Origin: Flavobacterium sp.
GTDB lineage: Bacteria; Bacteroidota; Bacteroidia; Flavobacteriales; Flavobacteriaceae
Length of the DNA stretch: 64,000 nt
Direction of reading: 5' to 3'
NCBI RefSeq assembly: GCF_027483985.1
Contig: NZ_JAIXTJ010000056.1
Span: 62,001 to 126,000 of the forward strand
The notes under the pieces were generated by a model, which searched no databases, was not told the DNA's origin, and saw nothing but the letters and a program-made list of their open reading frames with translations. The position numbers were made by a program, and so were the translations under genes. Shown one piece after another: positions 47,501 to 55,856 of the stretch (positions within the stretch are counted from its first letter, which is position 1; the number at the start of each line of letters is the position of its first letter).

Positions 47501-50129
47501 CAACCCAACCAGGATTGTTTACTGAACCATCACTTCTAAATCTGAAGGTTAAACATCCATTTGGAGCTGTTGAAGTAAAAGATCCTGGTAAATTTGCTCC
47601 TGTTAAATTACCCCAATAAGATCCTGGCAAAGCTCCTGGAACGTTTCCTGCACCGTTAGTACTAGATATTTGTGGTGATGTTATGGCATTTCCGTTAAAA
47701 ACGTACAACCCATCATAAGTAGCTTCGGTATTAAAAGTTGTAAAGGTAACCGTAACAACTTCGCCCGGTACAGTAGGACAAATTGTAACAGTAGTATCTG
47801 CACCGTTAGCATAATTTGCAGCTGAACCTCCTGGATCAGTAAATGTACCTCCACAAGCTGGAGGTGTTATTGATGTAGTAAATGTAGTTGGTCCTGACCA
47901 AGTACTAAAATCTGATGAAGAGCAGGCACTTCTAACATATACATTATAACAAGTTTCACCTGTTAAACCAGTTAAAGTAAAAGGGTTCGTATTAGCGATA
48001 ACCCATCCTGTAGACGACGCAGTTGGCGCTGGTGCTGTACAAGGCAAAGCTATAACGTGCCATTGTGTTGCTGGACCTGCTGCAGTCCAAGCTATATTAG
48101 CCGAACTTGATAATACTGTATTTGAAGTTATAGAAAACGGAGCTGGACAAGCTGGTGGTAATGCACACGTTACGTTAGCAACCCATCCTGCAGCATTTGT
48201 GGTTCCATTACTTCTAAATCTAAAAGTTAAACAACCATCGGCACTAGAAGAAGTAAATGCTCCTGGATTAGTTGTACCCCAATAAGAACCTGCAACTCCA
48301 CCAGGTACAGTACCTGCTGGATTACCACTTAAAAATTGTGGTGCTGAAATTGAGTTTCCATTAAAAATATATAATCCATCATTACTTGCTTGAGTATTGA
48401 ATGATGTAAATGTTACGGTTACTACTTCGCCAGGAGTGGTCGGACAAATAACCACTGTAGAATCTAAATTATTTGCATAATTCGCTGAAGCTCCACCTTG
48501 ATCTGTAAATGTTCCTCCGCATGCAGGTGGTGGAACTAGTGTGTTAAAAACAAAAGGACCAGCCCAAGCACTAAATGTTCCATTTCCACAATCAGCTCTT
48601 ACCCAATATTGATATGCTGTATCAGGATTTAAACCAGTAATTGGGTTTGTTGTATTTGAACTAGTTTGTGTACCTGCTCCAGCCGGAATTGCTGAGCCCG
48701 ATGTTTGAACTACATATTCCCAAGAAGTTGCATTTCCTGGATTAGCCCAAGATAAATTTCCTCCTGTTAATGAAATTCCAGTTACAGCTTGATTCGTAGG
48801 CTGTGCACAATTTAATTGTTGAATAACTAAGGAATAGCTATAAGTCTGTGCGGCAGTTGTTCCTGAAAGCACTATAATATATTGTTGCCCTGCAATAACA
48901 TTCAAACTAGGAATAGATCTTACAGTATTTGTAGTATTGGCGACACCAGCTAAACACGTAGCTCCAACATTTGCACAACCTTGATAAACAAAAATTGATG
49001 AACTATTAGCTCCAGGTGTCATAGTAATACTTATAGCACCAGTGGTTGTTGGTGTGTAGGAATAAAACACATCATTACCTGTCATAAAATTAGTTGTTGA
49101 TCCACAAGAGGTACCTTGATTAGTATCTGTAGTATCACCATAATTTGTTGTGTTATCATTTGTACTATAAGGTAACGCAGAAATTGTAATCGGCGCAATA
49201 CAAGATAGACCAGGAGTAGTGGTGGCAAAATTAAATGGTCCTACCCAATTACTTGAACCATCTGCACACAGAGACCTAACGTAATAGACATATCCTGTTC
49301 CAGGTTGCAATCCAGTGGCTACATATGGAAGTGCTCCATTGTAAACAACTCCAACTCCTGTTGGAGTAGTATTTGTTACTTCAATTTCCCACGAAGTTGA
49401 ACCACTTGGATTTGACCAGCTTAAATTTGCTGAATTTTGTGTAATACCAGTAGCTGATAAATTTGTAGGTTCTAAACATCTTTGTGCCAATCTAACATCA
49501 TCAACTAACCATCTATCTCCACCTAAAGCACCTGTTGGTTGATTATAACGCATCACAAATGCAATATAAACTTGATGATTTGCAAAAGCAGTAAGATCTA
49601 CCACTTTTTCTTCATATACATTATAGGTAGCACTAAGTGTTGCTTCTGTCCACTGAGCTGGAGTATTAATATAATTAGCTATATTTGTTTGACTTCCTGC
49701 GCCTTGTGCGGTTACATCAAATACCTTAATAAAGTACTCTGTTCCGTTAGGTCCGCTAATTGTAGATCTAGTCCAAAAACGTAATTGTCCGTTAGAAGGA
49801 ACAGTTACTAAAGGCGTTGCTAAATAATCTTCAGACGTATTTCCAACACCAATATTCTCTCGATCCATATAGGCCGAATTTGTTCCTTGATAAACATTTG
49901 CAACAACAGAGTTTATACCCCATCTTCTTGTTAAACCAACGCCGTTATCAAAAACAGCCCATTGGTTGGTAGTTGCTCCAGTACCTAATGTCCAAGGACT
50001 AGGCGTTGTTGGTGCTGCTAAATCGGGTCCTGTAGTTCCTTCAAAGCCCTCCGAACCTGGAGTTGGAAACTGGGAAAATCCCGCAATAGAAAATAGCAAG
50101 GCAACAATTAGTAGTGTAATTTTCTTCAT
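41517..50129 (-). CDS. Giant (2870 aa) T9SS type B adhesin with choice-of-anchor/FN3/CUB-like and Ig/PKD-like repeats
   Basis: Signal peptide MKKITLLIVALLFSIAGFSQ; C-terminal GISPNNDGSNEYFDLEYLGVQKLSIYNRYGSKVYSK...PDGTYYYVIEFKN...SGWIYINR gliding motility-associated (type B) CTD. Confidence 0.95.
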   Translation of the reverse strand: MKKITLLIVALLFSIAGFSQFPTPGSEGFEGTTGPDLAAPTTPSPWTLGTGATTNQWAVFDNGVGLTRRWGINSVVANVYQGTNSAYMDRENIGVGNTSEDYLATPLVTVPSNGQLRFWTRSTISGPNGTEYFIKVFDVTAQGAGSQTNIANYINTPAQWTEATLSATYNVYEEKVVDLTAFANHQVYIAFVMRYNQPTGALGGDRWLVDDVRLAQRCLEPTNLSATGITQNSANLSWSNPSGSTSWEIEVTNTTPTGVGVVYNGALPYVATGLQPGTGYVYYVRSLCADGSSNWVGPFNFATTTPGLSCIAPITISALPYSTNDNTTNYGDTTDTNQGTSCGSTTNFMTGNDVFYSYTPTTTGAISITMTPGANSSSIFVYQGCANVGATCLAGVANTTNTVRSIPSLNVIAGQQYIIVLSGTTAAQTYSYSLVIQQLNCAQPTNQAVTGISLTGGNLSWANPGNATSWEYVVQTSGSAIPAGAGTQTSSNTTNPITGLNPDTAYQYWVRADCGNGTFSAWAGPFVFNTLVPPPACGGTFTDQGGASANYANNLDSTVVICPTTPGEVVTVTFTSFNTQASNDGLYIFNGNSISAPQFLSGNPAGTVPGGVAGSYWGTTNPGAFTSSSADGCLTFRFRSNGTTNAAGWVANVTCALPPACPAPFSITSNTVLSSSANIAWTAAGPATQWHVIALPCTAPAPTASSTGWVIANTNPFTLTGLTGETCYNVYVRSACSSSDFSTWSGPTTFTTSITPPACGGTFTDPGGSAANYANGADTTVTICPTVPGEVVTVTFTTFNTEATYDGLYVFNGNAITSPQISSTNGAGNVPGALPGSYWGNLTGANLPGSFTSTAPNGCLTFRFRSDGSVNNPGWVANVSCAVPPTCPNPNTLTTSAVTSNSATLAWVNPNTATTWHVLALPCGSPAPNASTTTFITTTTNPHVFTGLTPDTCYNLYVRAVCPGNDLSNWVGPSTITTQIAPPACGGTFTDPAGATVNYANGSDYTVTICPTIPTEQVTVTFTSFNTEATWDGLYVFDGNSIAAPQLASTNGGGNVPGGLPGSYWGTLTGANLPGPFTASSANGCLTFRFRSDGSVNAPGWVANVTCAPPPTCPKPTAVAISAITQTGATISWTEIGSATTWEVLIVPAGSPVPNASSAGIITTTNPYIATGLSSGTQYDVYVRSRCSNTDISLWSNVRSFTTLIANDECANATVAPVNTTNTCLQTVSGTVIGATASTQPNACGGTDDDDVWFQFTATSTSHTINLNNVTGSTTDLYHVLYSGSCGTLTQLYCSDPNNSNANGLVPGQTYFIRVYTWTGTPNQTSAFTLCIGTPVPPPSCITNTPAGNTCAVATPICNLNGYCGNTSASYTSDSWPQLTTEFCGSLENNSFLTFVASSSTISLDVWVTSSQDNLGIQIMIFGAATCGSGPVTEYLCWSPGNVPAGATNLSATGLTPGQTYYVMIDGFAGDVCNYVIGANTGIQTPVAINTSTTTTSPTICLGQTATLNATGGNGIYTWSPSTQLNTTTGSSVIFSPTAVGTYNITATSSDNNPLCPQSASSTQTIIVVDYVNATFNQIQPFCEGTTPPVLPTTANSGVTGTWSPSVVSNTVGTTTYTFTPNITQCSFPTTMDIVVTPNVVPSFLAPAPICPGSPAPVLPTSSSNATPITGTWSPSVVSNTASGTYTFTPDPGQCAATTTLNVTVLPNCDFGSYANAVWLTNCETSGFFNTVGSGTDIIGPATNVFPNTDLGTYVQNSNTLIFRGGELKTFKSATANVCSARLNYRIYPAASTPGAFTVFDLPFFDNCGGGTFPSGGPCSTGDQKWQRVLNDSQSPINLTNYPPGNYVIEVYYDVTGDVNSTSACDDTIFINNNGANYIATFTIQSNPVYAGTNPTTCAGTNGTITISGLASNESYALTYQDDTTTVGPNTITTNSAGVYVITGLNSGNYSNFLLTVNGCSLPNTTSIVLIDPSSPTVTVNSPTVCDGTSATVTATPNVSGSYNYVWTVPAGVTNPGNVATFTTTIAGTYSVIITSTTTGCSSSSASGVVTVISNPIVTVNSPTVCSGALATITAAPGTTGTYSYSWTVPSGVANPGNVATFDTNVSGTYSVIITDTVTGCSSSSASGIVTINTNPTVSVNSPVACEGSTVTLVATAGSAGTYSYAWTVPSGVVNPGDVSTFTTTVSGTYSVVITNSATGCISTSAAGIVTINPNPIVSVNNTSVCSGALATVTATPNVAGSYNYVWTVPAGGTDPGNVASFTTLLIGTYSVIITDTITGCSSASASGVVAANPNPTVSVNSPTVCSGALATLIASAGSTGSYSYVWTVPSGVTNPGDVATFDTSIAGTYSVVITDTATGCSSASASGIVTVNTNPTVSVNSPVACDGSTVTLVATAGSAGTYNYAWTVPSGVVNPGDVSTFTTTVSGTYSVVITDATTGCFSTSASGVVTINANPIVTVNSPSVCSGTLATVTATPNVTASYNYVWTVPTGVSDPGNVDSFTTSVAGTYSVVITNSSTGCVSSSASGTVTVNSIPTVSVSSATVCQGTTASIAATPGTAGTYSYVWTVPTGATNPGNVATINTTVAGTYSVIITNTVTGCTSSSASGTVTINANPTVTVTDLTICQGGSATVVATPGTAGTYSYVWTVPASVTNPGNVASFTTSVSGQYSVVITNTATGCTGTDSGTVTFTPAFDFVIDGGCENNSFVLEVIPTNNSFDINTASFAWQFGSTSVGTGDATFDVTAYVNSTSVIEPLPLTFNVTVTTAAGCILQKPITLPAIYCTIQKGISPNNDGSNEYFDLEYLGVQKLSIYNRYGSKVYSKADYTNEWIGQSDNGNELPDGTYYYVIEFKNNQASKSGWIYINRENK
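42061..44220. repeat. Nine or so tandem 240-bp (80-aa) coding repeats inside the giant adhesin
   Basis: GGAACTGTCCAxACATAAxTATA motif recurs at 42181, 42421, 42661, 42901, 43141, 43381, 43621, 43861, 44101 (exactly 240-nt spacing). Confidence 0.95.
46790..48540. repeat. Three long CUB-like/FN3 coding repeats (~670-690 bp period)
   Basis: CGGTFTD[P/Q]GG..ANYAN..D.TV.ICPT.P.E.VTVTF..FNT recurs three times. Confidence 0.85.
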
Positions 50130-50313
50130 TAACGCAGAAATTTAAGTTAATTAATTTAATGAGTTTGTTTGGTTTTAATCTCCAAATTTAACAAAATTTA
50201 TAAATAAAGCTATAAAAATGGCGTTTTTAACTAAATTAAATTGTTAAAAACATTTCGTATTGTAGATTGTCGATTTTTTGTGCATTTTGTCTATTTTTGC
50301 ATTAGAAAAGAAA

Positions 50314-51543
50314 ATTATGTTAGAAAAAGAGAAAGTAGATTTTGAAAAAACAATTATTGTTGGTATCGTTACTCAAAATCAAAATGAAGAAAAACTTATT
50401 GAATATCTTGATGAACTAGAGTTTTTAACTTTTACCGCAGGTGGTGAAGTTGTAAAACGATTTTGGCAAAAAATGGATAAGCCCAATCCTAAAACCTTTT
50501 TAGGAACTGGAAAGATGGACGAAATTCATTTGTATGTCAAAGAATATCAAATTTCAACTGTAATATTTGATGATGAATTATCACCATCACAGCAAAAGAA
50601 CATTTCAAAAATATTAGATTGTAAAGTTTTAGATAGAACAAATTTAATTTTGGATATTTTTGCGCAACGTGCTGAAACTTCTTATGCTAGGACTCAAGTT
50701 GAGTTAGCGCAATGCCAATATTTACTTCCGAGACTTTCTGGAATGTGGACGCATCTTGAACGTCAAAAAGGAGGAATTGGTCTTCGTGGTCCAGGAGAAA
50801 CCGAAATAGAAACCGACAGACGTATTGTTCGCGATAGAATTTCTTTATTAAAAGAAAAAATTAAAACTATTGACAAACAAATGTCTATACAAAGAAGCAA
50901 CCGAGGAGCTATGGTAAGAGTGGCTTTAGTTGGATATACTAATGTTGGAAAATCAACATTAATGAATGCTATTGGAAAAAGCGATGTTTTTGTTGAAAAC
51001 AAACTTTTTGCAACGCTTGATACCACGGTTAGAAAAGTAGTTATAAAAAACCTTCCTTTCTTGTTATCTGATACTGTTGGATTCATTAGGAAATTACCAA
51101 CACAATTGGTTGACTCATTTAAAAGTACACTTGACGAAGTTCGCGAAGCTGATCTATTACTTCACGTTGTAGATATTTCACATGCTGATTTTGAAGACCA
51201 CATCGCATCTGTAAATCAAATTTTGATGGATATCAAAAGTAATAATAAACCAATAATAATGGTTTTCAATAAAATTGATGCCTACAAACATCTTACAATA
51301 GAAGAAGATGATTTAATGACTGAAAGAACAACTAAACACTACACGCTTGAAGAATGGAAACAAACTTGGATGAGCAATGTTGGTGAAAAAAACGCACTAT
51401 TTATATCAGCTACAGAGAAAGAAAATTTCGAACAGTTTAGAGAAATTGTATATGAAGCAGTACGCGAAATTCACGTTACACGTTTTCCATACAATAAGTT
51501 TTTGTACCCTGATTATAAAGACGCTATAGAAAAAGAAGAATAA
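50314..51543 (+). CDS. hflX: GTPase HflX (track ORF 50278..51543; probable start near 50314, MLEKEKVDFEKT)
   Basis: GIGLRGPGETEIETDRR and ALVGYTNVGKSTLMNAI, DTVGFIRKLP, VFNKID motifs. Confidence 0.96.
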   Translation: MMLEKEKVDFEKTIIVGIVTQNQNEEKLIEYLDELEFLTFTAGGEVVKRFWQKMDKPNPKTFLGTGKMDEIHLYVKEYQISTVIFDDELSPSQQKNISKILDCKVLDRTNLILDIFAQRAETSYARTQVELAQCQYLLPRLSGMWTHLERQKGGIGLRGPGETEIETDRRIVRDRISLLKEKIKTIDKQMSIQRSNRGAMVRVALVGYTNVGKSTLMNAIGKSDVFVENKLFATLDTTVRKVVIKNLPFLLSDTVGFIRKLPTQLVDSFKSTLDEVREADLLLHVVDISHADFEDHIASVNQILMDIKSNNKPIIMVFNKIDAYKHLTIEEDDLMTERTTKHYTLEEWKQTWMSNVGEKNALFISATEKENFEQFREIVYEAVREIHVTRFPYNKFLYPDYKDAIEKEE

Positions 51544-51548
51544 AAAAA
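51512..51548. repeat. 37-bp direct repeat, copy 1 (3' end of hflX)
   Basis: ATTATAAAGACGCTATAGAAAAAGAAGAATAAAAAAA. Confidence 0.97.
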
Positions 51549-51706
51549 ATTTAAAATTAACAATAATTTCAGTGTTGCTTCAAAAAAAGTTTAATTTTAC
51601 TATGTGATTATTTTATAATTTTTTCATAATAAACGAATCGACTCACAATACACAAAAAAAATTTTTGATTTTGATTTTCTTATCAAATATTAAATTTTTT
51701 GGGTAA

Positions 51707-51886
51707 ACCACCGAAATCAAAACAACAGATTCTATAGAGAAAGAAATAGAAATTAATATCAATGAAAATTTGAATAAAGAAGAATCAAAAATTAATTTAT
51801 GTAATCTTTCCAAAGGCACTTATTTCATTAGTATTAATAATAGTAAGTACATTGGTAATATTACCAAAACAATAATCATAAAATAA
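51707..51886 (+). pseudogene. Relic of a T9SS type A C-terminal sorting domain
   Basis: Open frame TTEIKTTDSIEKEIEININENLNKEESKINLCNLSKGTYFISINNSKYIGNITKTIIIK* with no plausible N-terminus. Confidence 0.6.
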
Positions 51887-51892
51887 TTAATC

Positions 51893-53407
51893 ATGAAAAA
51901 TATTTTATTTATGTTATTGTTTAGTTACAATTGCTTTTCGCAAATTGCTGGCTCATTAGATACAAGTTTTAATTTTACAGGAACTTCAACAAGATGCAAT
52001 TATACGTCACCAAGCATCAATTTTATTAACAATTCTTTTTTTCAATTTAATGATAAAATAATTTGTTTGAATTTTAACTTTACATCCTGTAGCATAACGT
52101 TAACTAGATTTAACGGTGATGGTTCTCTAGATAATTCTTTTGGAACAAATGGAGTTATAGTTAATACAATGTGTGCCGTTTTTACTAATGGTGGTTATTA
52201 TCCGTACAATATGGTAATTCAACCTGACAATAAAATAGTAATAATGGGATTGCAACAAAATACTACCTATCCAAATGCATATTGGGTTGTTCGATTATTA
52301 CCCAATGGTGATTTAGACCCAAGCTTTAATGGAAACGGTTATCTTGACGTTAGTTTTGGTACTGTTCAAGATAGAGGTTATTGTGTAGCTTTGCAACCTG
52401 ATGGCAAAATATTATTGGGAGGTAACACTGGTAACACTGCAGAGTTTTTCTCGGTGGCACGAATAAACAGCAATGGTAGTCTTGATACTACTTTTGGTGT
52501 TAACGGTTTAGCCAAAACTGCTTTTTCTACGCTAGAAAGTACGCCAATAAGTATTGCTGTTCAAGCAGATGGTAAAATTGTATTAGGCGGTTATACTGTA
52601 ACCGCTTATGCTCGAGATTTTGCATTAGCTCGTTTTAACAATAATGGTACTCTTGATTTAACATTTGGAGATAACGGTAAAGTGATTACAACTGTTGATT
52701 ACACAAACTCGGATGCAATAAGTAAAGTATTAATTGAACCCGATGGAAAAATTACTGCAGTTGGTGATGCATCATTTACCAATAATCCTTATACAGCTAT
52801 GACAAGATATTTATCAAATGGATCACTAGATAATACCTTTGGTTTAAGTGGAATAGTATTGGCCTCAAATGTTACAGGTAGACGGCCAACTTTTGCACGA
52901 CAGGTAGATGGTAAATATGTTATTGGAGGTGGCGGAGATTCTGGAACTTTTCAAGTGTATAGATATAATTATGATGGAACTTTAGACACTGGTTTCGGTT
53001 CTAATGGTAGTGCATTTACAACACCATTTGCTGACAATGCAACAGCTGTTTTAATACAACCTGATAATAAAATTGTAGTTGTAGGAAATACTGTGAGTCC
53101 AGATGGCTTAGAAAATTGTACAACTGTTTTTCGTTTCAACCCAGGTACTTTAAGTACTAATGAATTTGAAGGAATTGCTTTAAATTTATACCCAAACCCA
53201 ACTCAGGATAATATTTATTTTGATAACAGCAATACACAATATACAACTGCTGAGATTTATAATTATCTAGGACAAGAAGTGGGAAAACAAAATATTGGTT
53301 TATCAAATAATGAAAAACTCGAGTTAAATAATTTTAGTAGTGGTGTATATATGCTAAAGTTTTTTGGCGAAAAAGGAATTTTATTTCAAAAAGTAATCAA
53401 AAATTAA
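51893..53407 (+). CDS. T9SS type A sorting domain protein with delta-60 (beta-propeller-like) repeats
   Basis: Repeated DGSLDxSFGxNGxV...IQPDxKIVxxG units; C-terminal LNLYPNPTQDNIYF...SSGVYMLKFFGEKGILFQKVIKN. Confidence 0.93.
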   Translation: MKNILFMLLFSYNCFSQIAGSLDTSFNFTGTSTRCNYTSPSINFINNSFFQFNDKIICLNFNFTSCSITLTRFNGDGSLDNSFGTNGVIVNTMCAVFTNGGYYPYNMVIQPDNKIVIMGLQQNTTYPNAYWVVRLLPNGDLDPSFNGNGYLDVSFGTVQDRGYCVALQPDGKILLGGNTGNTAEFFSVARINSNGSLDTTFGVNGLAKTAFSTLESTPISIAVQADGKIVLGGYTVTAYARDFALARFNNNGTLDLTFGDNGKVITTVDYTNSDAISKVLIEPDGKITAVGDASFTNNPYTAMTRYLSNGSLDNTFGLSGIVLASNVTGRRPTFARQVDGKYVIGGGGDSGTFQVYRYNYDGTLDTGFGSNGSAFTTPFADNATAVLIQPDNKIVVVGNTVSPDGLENCTTVFRFNPGTLSTNEFEGIALNLYPNPTQDNIYFDNSNTQYTTAEIYNYLGQEVGKQNIGLSNNEKLELNNFSSGVYMLKFFGEKGILFQKVIKN

Positions 53408-53417
53408 TTTCATTTTA

Positions 53418-53454
53418 ATTATAAAGACGCTATAGAAAAAGAAGAATAAAAAAA
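53418..53454. repeat. 37-bp direct repeat, copy 2 (duplicated hflX 3' end)
   Basis: Identical to 51512-51548; offset 1906 nt. Confidence 0.97.
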
Positions 53455-53484
53455 TGCCTTTAGAAATTCTAAAGGCATTTTTTA
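53448..53484 (+). terminator. Rho-independent terminator, probably the original hflX terminator
   Basis: AAAAAAATGCCTTTAGAAATTCTAAAGGCATTTTTTAT. Confidence 0.8.
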
Positions 53485-53500
53485 TATAACTAATTATGTA

Positions 53501-54388
53501 CTAAAAGCCATAATTCACTCCTAAACCAATAATTTGTCTAGTTTGAAATCCTCTAAATGCATTGTCATCATAAATGGTTTGAAATGCAAAATTAGTAGAC
53601 AACGATTTGTTAATTTTCATTACAATATTCAAAGTATAATCGATATCAACATTCTGCGGATCTTCTAAATAATTTGAATATAAATTTAGAATATTTTCAA
53701 CTGCTACATTTTCCATCAAGTTAAATTTATAATATCCGTTTAAAGCTGCTCCAAATTCATATCTTGAAGAATCTCCTTGCTCAACTCCAAAAGAAGCGCC
53801 AACTTGAGTAAAATGAGGATGTACAATAATTAACTTGGATGTTGCTGGTGCGATATTCACTTTTAAATTATCGCTTTTTTTCCACATCATACCCGGACCA
53901 AATTGAAAATAAGCCGGTGAGAAAAAATGAGAAGTTTTAACTCCTGATGCTAAATCTATTCCAGAATCAAATTGCGTTTTAAAATTAAAAAAAGTAGAAT
54001 AAAACCAATAACCAGTTGCTTTTTTACCTAAAAGAGAATTAAGTTCTAATCTATCATCTGATTTTTGCATTTCTTGGTCTTTTATTTTGGTTAAACCATA
54101 AGCTGCAATAATTTTATTATCCCAATTCCAATCTCCATTTTTATAATTGAAATCATAATTTAAACCCACATTTCCTGAAATATTACTTTGTCCTCCAGCT
54201 AACCAATTGTTGAAAGTAGCTTGATTGGCTAAAAACGTGAAAGTTCCTTTTTTTACCCAACCATTTGGTTTGTCTGCTGACACCTTCAAAGCTTCTTCGG
54301 TTTTCTTTAAGTTTTCTTTCTCATTTGTTTGCGCTAATGATAAACTAACTGTCATTAGTAAAACAACTTGATGTAAAATTCTTTTCAT
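53501..54388 (-). CDS. DUF3078 domain-containing outer membrane protein
   Basis: GTFTFLANQATFNNWLAGGQSNISGNVGLNYDFNYKNGDWNWDNKI signature. Confidence 0.9.
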   Translation of the reverse strand: MKRILHQVVLLMTVSLSLAQTNEKENLKKTEEALKVSADKPNGWVKKGTFTFLANQATFNNWLAGGQSNISGNVGLNYDFNYKNGDWNWDNKIIAAYGLTKIKDQEMQKSDDRLELNSLLGKKATGYWFYSTFFNFKTQFDSGIDLASGVKTSHFFSPAYFQFGPGMMWKKSDNLKVNIAPATSKLIIVHPHFTQVGASFGVEQGDSSRYEFGAALNGYYKFNLMENVAVENILNLYSNYLEDPQNVDIDYTLNIVMKINKSLSTNFAFQTIYDDNAFRGFQTRQIIGLGVNYGF

Positions 54389-54489
54389 TTTGTTCTTGTT
54401 TTAAAATTTTCGAGTGCAAAGGTAAAAATACCAATGACTTTAACAAACTTTAAACAAAAATGTAACCTCTTGACTTTGTAGAATTTAAA

Positions 54490-54993
54490 CTACTTTTTCT
54501 TGTATAACGGAACCGCAGAACAAGCTTCGCCATACATGATACTTTTTGCAATTGGTTGAAGATATTGAAGAGCAAAAATATAGGCACTTTCTGGAACCGG
54601 CTTTTTAGAACAACCTTTTAAAATTAGTGGCTTATCTAAATATGCCGAATAATCAAGTTTTGATAATACTTCTTGATATAATGAGGTTTCTAAACTTTCT
54701 AAGTTGCCTGTTACAACTTTTTTTGCAAAAGGCGAAAGATAAACCGTTACTAATATTTTGGCCCAAGCCGGAATAATAGCATCTGTCGAACAATAAACGG
54801 CAACATAATGATCTTGATATTGCGACCAATTATGATTTTTTAAAGCCTCGCGAAAATCTTTTTCTCTTAATAAAAACCCATCAAATAGCCATTGAGAAAT
54901 ATCAATTTTAGTACGAATTCCTTTTTGATAATAATCTTCTAAATCGAAAACTTCTAAAGCAGAATTAGCAACTTTATTTACAATTTCATCCAT
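54490..54993 (-). CDS. DUF2480 family protein
   Basis: 167 aa; DISQWLFDGFLLREKDFREALKNHNWSQYQ..; in the suf neighbourhood. Confidence 0.85.
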   Translation of the reverse strand: MDEIVNKVANSALEVFDLEDYYQKGIRTKIDISQWLFDGFLLREKDFREALKNHNWSQYQDHYVAVYCSTDAIIPAWAKILVTVYLSPFAKKVVTGNLESLETSLYQEVLSKLDYSAYLDKPLILKGCSKKPVPESAYIFALQYLQPIAKSIMYGEACSAVPLYKKK

Positions 54994-55017
54994 AATATCG
55001 AAGTTAATAGCACTGTT

Positions 55018-55341
55018 TTATAACATTCCGAGCTCTAATTTTGCCTCTTCACTCATTAGGTCTTTACTCCAAGGCGGATCAAAAGTAATTTCTACTTCAC
55101 AAGATTTTATAGTATCTATTTTTTGAACTTTATCTTCAACTTCACGTGGCAATGTTTCGGCAACAGGACAATTAGGCGAAGTAAGCGTCATTAACACTTT
55201 TACCTCATTATCTTCATTAATCATTACATCATAGATTAATCCTAATTCATAGATATCAACCGGAATTTCTGGATCGTATATTCCTTTTAAAACCTTTACT
55301 ACGCTTTCTCCTAGATTGATTTCGTCTTTAAATTCTTCCAT
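55018..55341 (-). CDS. SufT/DUF59 (MIP18-like) Fe-S assembly protein
   Basis: VVKVLKGIYDPEIPVDIYELGLIYDV...MTLTSPNCPVAETLP. Confidence 0.93.
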   Translation of the reverse strand: MEEFKDEINLGESVVKVLKGIYDPEIPVDIYELGLIYDVMINEDNEVKVLMTLTSPNCPVAETLPREVEDKVQKIDTIKSCEVEITFDPPWSKDLMSEEAKLELGML

Positions 55342-55389
55342 TTAAATTGAATTTATTATAGCATTACTGCTGCAAGTTAGTATCTTTTT

Positions 55390-55809
55390 TTAATTTTTGG
55401 CGTTGAACGCTAAAGCATACATTTTAATCTGCTTTATCATTGAGACTAATCCGTTTGCTCTTGTTGGTGATAAATGTTCTTTTAACCCAATTTCATCAAT
55501 AAAATCGGTATTTGCTTGTAAAATATCGGCTGCTTTTTGATTGGAAAATGTTCTAATCAAAATAGCGATAATGCCTTTGGTTAAAATAGCATCACTATCG
55601 GCAGTGAAAACAATTTTTTCATCGCTTTCTTCACCGTGAACCCAAACTTTAGACTGGCATCCTTTAATGATATTATCTTCTGTTTTGAATTGCTCCTCAA
55701 TTAAAGGCAAGGATTTTCCTAGTTCAATAATATATTCGTAGCGTTGCATCCAATCATCAAACATTGAAAATTCATCTACAATTTCGTCTTGTATTTCTTT
55801 TATTGTCAT
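55390..55809 (-). CDS. sufE: SufE family sulfur acceptor
   Basis: RYEYIIELGKSLP, IKGCQSKVWVHGE, ADSDAILTKGIIAIL. Confidence 0.95.
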   Translation of the reverse strand: MTIKEIQDEIVDEFSMFDDWMQRYEYIIELGKSLPLIEEQFKTEDNIIKGCQSKVWVHGEESDEKIVFTADSDAILTKGIIAILIRTFSNQKAADILQANTDFIDEIGLKEHLSPTRANGLVSMIKQIKMYALAFNAKN

Positions 55810-55856
55810 AGTAGTAAGGAAACACTAATTATTCTCTGTTTAAAACTCCATTTAAC

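Noticed and set aside
41965-49784. ORFs 41965..42198, 44399..44584 and 49539..49784
   Set aside because: Shadow frames inside the giant adhesin coding sequence.
51512-53454. Considered calling the hflX-adjacent 1906-bp segment a transposon or integron cassette
   Set aside because: No transposase, integrase, terminal inverted repeats or attC-like structure seen; only the 37-bp direct repeat supports insertion, so it is reported as a finding and not as a mobile element.
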